Of a stretch of DNA of 64,000 bases, positions 59,315 to 64,000 are shown piece by piece. The notes under the pieces were generated by a model. That model was not told the DNA's origin, made no database searches, and saw only the letters and a list, made by a program, of their open reading frames with translations. Numbering within the stretch: position 1 is the first letter of the stretch; every line of letters begins with the position of its first letter. Source of the stretch: Dactylonectria macrodidyma (Eukaryota; Ascomycota; Sordariomycetes; Hypocreales; Nectriaceae). The DNA lies in NCBI GenBank assembly GCA_020744425.1, contig JAGMUV010000015.1:186001-250000 (forward strand), given 5' to 3'. Both the position numbers and the translations under genes were made by a program.

Positions 59315-61626
59315 ACCAGACAGCCCGTGATGTTGAAAATGAAGTGATGAGTGCAACGTTGGCTCGAGAACTGCTGCTTATTGGACGCCCTATGGTTGGC
59401 AAACGGACCTGGACCTCTTAACCCCGCCAAACAGTCCCCGTTTACCGCGTTGAGGCTCAGGGATCCCCAGGGTTTGTGATAACTGATGCATCAGCAAGGA
59501 ACGCACTGCATTATGCTGCAGCAGACCAGGCTGTGGCTGGGTTTGGAAACAGATGGATGCCCAGAGATTCCGGCACGGATGTCATGTCGTTGGGGAGTCA
59601 GGACACCCCTTTGGCAACAGATCGACAACCATGTATCTCACTAAAGCGAATAGGCTGTGTTCCTCAATAAATGGGCCCTAGACAAGAAAGTGTCCAAAAA
59701 TAAGCTTGTGAGTCGGGTAGGATGCTCCACGGGCTTGAGAACTTGGAGAGTTGAAATGACTTGTCTCAAAGCCATGTCTTGGGGGGAGCGGCCAATTCTT
59801 GCTGAGATGGATACTTGAGCCACATGTTGCTTCTGATAGAAGACGGAGTTGTTGGCTCCGGCTCTCAGCAGCGCCAAGTCAGCGTAATGTGCAAGTAGGT
59901 CTCACATCTATCACACTTGATTGCTTTTCGGAGACGCAAGGGGCTTACCGGGTGCGCTTGAGGCTGCAAGAAGTGCACATGAATGCTGAGCCGGTTGGTT
60001 CAACTCCGCTCCACCGGCCGGCCCTTCAGGGTTGATGAGGCACACTTAAGACACATTCTAAGGCTGGCTGCCGTTGTTGTTGTTGGGCCGCTCATCTTAA
60101 CTCACCCTTGGTTTGAATCACAACTTCAGCCTCAATGGGCCTAGAACGAAGCTTGGACTTTGGGAATTCACGGCCCCCAGGTGAATCACTGACGGCAAGT
60201 GGACGGTACATGGACTAGATACCCTGAGCACCTCGTGGGTACAAGGATGTGTTGCCGCCAACGCACTGGAGACTAAGTGCCCCCGAGGTCGGGGCTGTTT
60301 GAAAGCCAAGTACCGAGCCCTGCCGTTGACCGCCTGCAGCTAAATTAGCGGCAGCTACAGAAGCCCAGTCAGTACCTGGCGGCTTTAATTAGGTAGTGAC
60401 AGCTAGAGCGGCCCCCACAAGTACCGAGAGTTAGGCCTTTGCGTGCTGGAGTCTAGTGGTCAACTCCACTAATAGAGTACCTCGGGATGCTGTCGTAGGT
60501 AGCTTACCAACCTGGAACCTGGCAACGTCGTCATTCGAGAGCTGGACCCCGACCATGGGCATTGGTTTCTCTCCCCTCTCCTCCATCTCCTGTCTCATCC
60601 CTCAAGCCTACCAAACTATCATTTCCCTCACACGACCCTGTTCTTCATTCCTCTTTAAATACTGACCACTGCCCTTTCTTCTGTCTCTCTCGTTTTGTGA
60701 TTCTGAGCCCACTCAATCTCGTGTGTTGGTGTGTGGCGCGTCCTTGCGCTGCATAAGTCTACGGATACGTCTTGGGCTGCTACAAACTAGGCCCCCGAAT
60801 CGTTCTTCTGGCGTCGATTATCTTCCAACACCCCAACGCACGTCCAAACGGGCATGCAAACGGGCATCGCACAAGGCTTCCCTCCCGTCCCGCCTGCTGC
60901 CGGATCAAGTAGTACCTGCGGTCGTCTCGGCGTTTGTCACCGCGTTTTTCCGCGGCGTTATCACAGCTCAACAACCCATCAGCCACAGCCACCAGTGCAT
61001 TCAGTGCATCTCGCCTTTCCCTGCACCTGACTTGCGGCCACCCGCATCAGCATCATCGGCATCGCATCTCATCTCATCTCGCTCTTAAACCCGTCTCCTC
61101 CGACTCGGGCTGCTACTACATGTTGTTTCCCGGCATCTTTCTACTCCTATTCGCCACCATAGCTTCCCGCCGCCCGCTTCTCGTCGCCCTGTCCTAGCCC
61201 GCTCCGAACCCCAAGCCTTCCCACCCAACAGGCACCTCTACTACTACCTACCTACCTACCTTTCCTCTTCTGCCCGACCTCTACTACTACCCGACCTTAC
61301 ATACCTACGGCACCCGACTTTACCTCAACTCGCCTCATCGAACCATTTCTTCCATCGATTTTCCCTTGAACTGGACGAGTCTCAATCCGCCATTTGCTTG
61401 TTCGGACACAGAGCCGCTCACTCACACAGGCTCCCAAGGTCGCCTGATTCCCTTCGCCTTCGCCCCAACCCGACCCGTTCTCAAGCAAACATTCGCCCAG
61501 CTTGAAGCAAGCCCCCGATATCAGGCCCGATCCTCCAGGCTGGCGTCCCGCGCTTTTCGCCTCGCCGGTCTCGCTGTTGGTCTTGGGTTGAGCGCCTTGA
61601 CAGCCTACCAGCGGACGCAGGCGCAG
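59315..61626. other. 2.3 kb intergenic region
   Basis: No complete gene was seen. A minus-strand frame near 59641-59877 has a single ankyrin-like fragment (LALLRAGANNS) without further repeats, which I did not call. From about 60550 to 61626 the plus strand is CT-rich and is probably the promoter and long leader of the RING ligase gene. Confidence 0.5.
61245..61260 (+). repeat. TACC tetranucleotide repeat, four copies
   Basis: A perfect tacc run in a CTAC-rich pyrimidine tract about 370 bases before the RING ligase ATG. Such TACCTACC (TAGGTAGG) runs are common in promoters of filamentous ascomycetes. Confidence 0.85.
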
Positions 61627-63463
61627 ATGGCTTCCCAAAACGCTGCTGGCGATGTCCGCCACCTCGATGCGACCGCCGGCCGCGATGTCGTCTTCTGCCA
61701 TGCATGCGAATACGAATGGTATAGAGATCAACAAGGATTAACATGCCCTAGATGTCTCGGTGACATCACTGAAATCGTTCGTCGTCACTTTCACCTAAAT
61801 ATACACCCGTTCGTTCATGTTCTTTGTCCACCATGGCTAACTTGACTTGTGCTACCAGATTGAGCCAGCCAACGATCCCCGCAATCTTGGCCATCGGTCT
61901 TCAGCATCCACATCCCCCGAGATCGCTCCCCTCCGTTTTGGTGGTGGGGATGATTCGGATCCGGACGAAGCTGATATCAATGACCTTGCTCCTGGTCTCG
62001 CCTTCAGCCGCAATACGAGAACTGGCCCAGATCATCCGCATCATCACAACCCCGCCATCGACCCTGTTCTCGAGCGCTTTCTTACCATGGTCTCAGGGTT
62101 CGGCCCACCGCGTAGGACTCCCAGTGGTGGTCCTCATGGCCCGAATCAAGCCGGAGCTGGCCATACACACGTCCACACCCACGCCAATAATCAGCCAGCG
62201 CAGGAAACTTTCATGCAGCCTCGCATTCAACGAACAACCTTCACCTCGGGATCGTTTAGCGGAGGCACAACTTCCGTCACATTTGTTTCCGGACCACTCC
62301 ACGGGCCACTCCATGGAGGTCCCGCAGGAGCCATGCCTGGCGGTCCTGGGCCAGATCCCTTCCAAACGTACGCACCACCCTCTCCAAGTCGACCTCGGCG
62401 AACAGGCGGCTTACGAGTCACGAGCGTTACCGTGGCATTGGGAGCTAACCAACCTCCCAGAATATTTTCGAACATCGTCCAAGATCTTAGTCCCCCTGAG
62501 GAAGGAAACCGAGCACCGTCCGAAAATTTCCCAGGAGGGCCCACGCCCGGCTTTGCCAGAAGTCTACACGACATCCTCAACCTTCTGAACCCTGCCAACG
62601 CCATGGCCGGCGACGCAGTTTATTCCCAGGAAGCCCTGGATCGAATCATCACCGGTCTGATGGAGGCAAACCCCCAATCCAATGCGGCCCCTCCAGCGTC
62701 AGAGGCGGCTCTTCAAAACCTCACTCGCAAACCAGTGGACAAGGAGATGTTGGGCGGCGACGATAAGGTAGAGTGCACCATCTGTATCGATGAGATGAAA
62801 GAGGGCGAGACTGTTGTATATCTACCATGCAATCACTGGTTTCACGAGGCGTGTGTTGTGCTGTGGCTCAAGGAGCACAACACATGCCCCATTTGTCGAA
62901 CGCCGATTGAAAAGAATGAGCGCAACAGGAACAACGGGAACAGCGGCAATGGTGATGATAACACCAATGCCAGCCAAGCCTCGCCGAGACCGACCCTTTT
63001 CCCCAACAACTCCGGATCGTTCATGGGCGGCCCGGGATGGATGTCGTTCCCCCCGCCTCCCCCTGGAGGCTCTTCTGGAGATCATCACGCCGGGCAAACT
63101 CGCCCAGCTCGACCTTCCCGACCACCAAGCCAAAGCCAGAGTCGCTTGAACGAGGCTTTACGCAACATGACTTCATCACAACGTGAGCGAGAGCGCGATC
63201 GGGACCGAGGAGCGTCGTCGTCTGTCTTCTACGACACTTCGAGGTTACAGCGACGCAACTCTCACTCTCCGACGAGCCCTCGGTCGGCAGGCCCAGAGGA
63301 GCACAGAGCACGGATGAGACAGAGAAGTCCTTCGGAAAGCAGCCGACGCTCGTCGGATCGAGATCAAAGACGAGGAAGTGGACCCATTGGGTGGCTCCGT
63401 GACCAGTTCAGTAGGGGGGGAGGACCTGGCAACGGATCATCTCGCGAAGCAAGGCGGCAGTAG
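61627..63463 (+). CDS. RING-type E3 ubiquitin ligase, RNF115/RNF126-like
   Basis: Two exons (61627-61776, 61859-63463) give 584 residues. The N-terminus has a zinc-ribbon-like finger, CHACEYEWYRDQQGLTCPRC, as in RNF115/126 where it binds ubiquitin or ubiquitin-marked clients. A long disordered Pro/Gly/His-rich region follows. The RING-H2 domain starts near residue 356: CTICIDEM ... LPCNHWFHEACVVLWL ... CPICRTPI, with all eight zinc ligands (C3H2C3) present. The C-terminal 180 residues are disordered and rich in Ser/Arg (RERERDRDRG, SPRSAGPEEHRAR). The intron lies at TEI/IEPANDPR, the junction just after the zinc ribbon. The frame extends upstream without ATG, so 61627 is the first usable start. 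A role in cytosolic protein quality control or membrane traffic is inferred from the animal relatives. Confidence 0.92.
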
Positions 63464-64000
63464 GTTGGCGTCTTACTGGGCGATCGATGTGACTAGATCG
63501 GCTGGGTTTGGTCAGGCCACAACTGCCAAAGGGACCATATCATGACTCTATGGCAAACTTTGGGTTATGGCTTGAATAGCCGTGGGACACGATGATATTC
63601 AACTGTTTCACACGTATGCTCTACTTATTTCAAATCCCTTCAAAAGGTTCGATATGTAGCCACACATGGCTGCATGTGTATTAGATGTATCGCATAGATG
63701 AAGTTAGATGGGATCAGGCCCCGGGATTCATTGGGGCAAGGATTCGGACAACAACACGGATCGCGAGCGGGCATTGACTGGAAGTTACGAATACCCCCAT
63801 ATTGAAATGAAGATTGACAGTTGCCTCAGTGAGAGGCTTTTTTGACTCGGCGATATTGAGACGTGCTTGATTCCAGGCACGCATCACAAGCAGATGGCGC
63901 GTAGCTGGTAAGCTTACTTGATCAAGCCCAGCGAATGGACCAAGGACTCGGAGGGAGCTATGCAAGCCGTCGAAGCGGCAATATGAATGTTCATTATAGA
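63464..64000. other. right-end flank
   Basis: About 540 bases after the RING ligase. A minus-strand frame of 83 codons at 63714-63965 shows no family motif. Nothing is supported. Confidence 0.55.

Noticed and set aside
59641..59877. minus-strand frame with an ankyrin-like fragment (LALLRAGANNS)
   Set aside because: Only one partial repeat, no convincing exon upstream or downstream and no ATG; it may be a relic or chance.

Overview
The window is nuclear DNA of a filamentous ascomycete, most likely a Sordariomycete. Evidence: short GT-AG introns (about 41-100 nt) with CTAAC/CTGAC-like branch sites, pyrimidine-rich leaders, TACC/TAGGTA-rich intergenic DNA, and a head-to-head pair of chitin synthases with myosin-like domains, an arrangement known from moulds. 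I could not fix a genus. About fifteen protein genes and one tRNA are supported. No transposon, CRISPR array, rRNA or complete secondary-metabolite cluster was seen.

Layout. 1-6.9 kb is gene-poor and holds one tRNA-Cys. 6.9-9.5 kb carries a 71-residue proteinase-B-inhibitor-like gene and a mitochondrial PDK/BCKDK-family kinase. 10.2-25.5 kb is the main landmark: a class VII-type chitin synthase (minus strand, 1781 aa) and a class V chitin synthase with an intact P-loop (plus strand, 1861 aa) transcribed away from a 4.1 kb shared upstream region. 26.2-29.6 kb encodes the ribosome biogenesis factor Urb1/Npa1. A 4 kb gene-free stretch follows, then a Ser/Pro-rich protein (33.7-35.5 kb), a secreted isochorismatase/YcaC-like hydrolase (37.7-38.7 kb) and a membrane-anchored histidine acid phosphatase/phytase (40.2-41.9 kb).

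43.3-54.2 kb is denser: a small single-pass membrane protein, an inositol-monophosphatase-family enzyme, the La RNA chaperone, a PlaA-like phospholipase A2 with a mitochondrial-type N-terminus, and a divergent pair of mitochondrial genes (ribosomal protein mL44 and a small complex-I-like subunit) sharing 348 bp. From 55.6 kb come an intron-dense LaeA-like methyltransferase (12 exons), an unrecognised membrane protein whose 5' structure is ambiguous, and an RNF115/126-like RING E3 ligase (61.6-63.5 kb).

The two chitin synthases are the only clear functional module: cell-wall chitin enzymes at hyphal tips, encoded back to back. Most other genes are housekeeping and not obviously linked. Exon boundaries come from reading splice consensus and keeping protein frames; every multi-exon model given sums to a whole number of codons. 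They have not been tested against transcripts.
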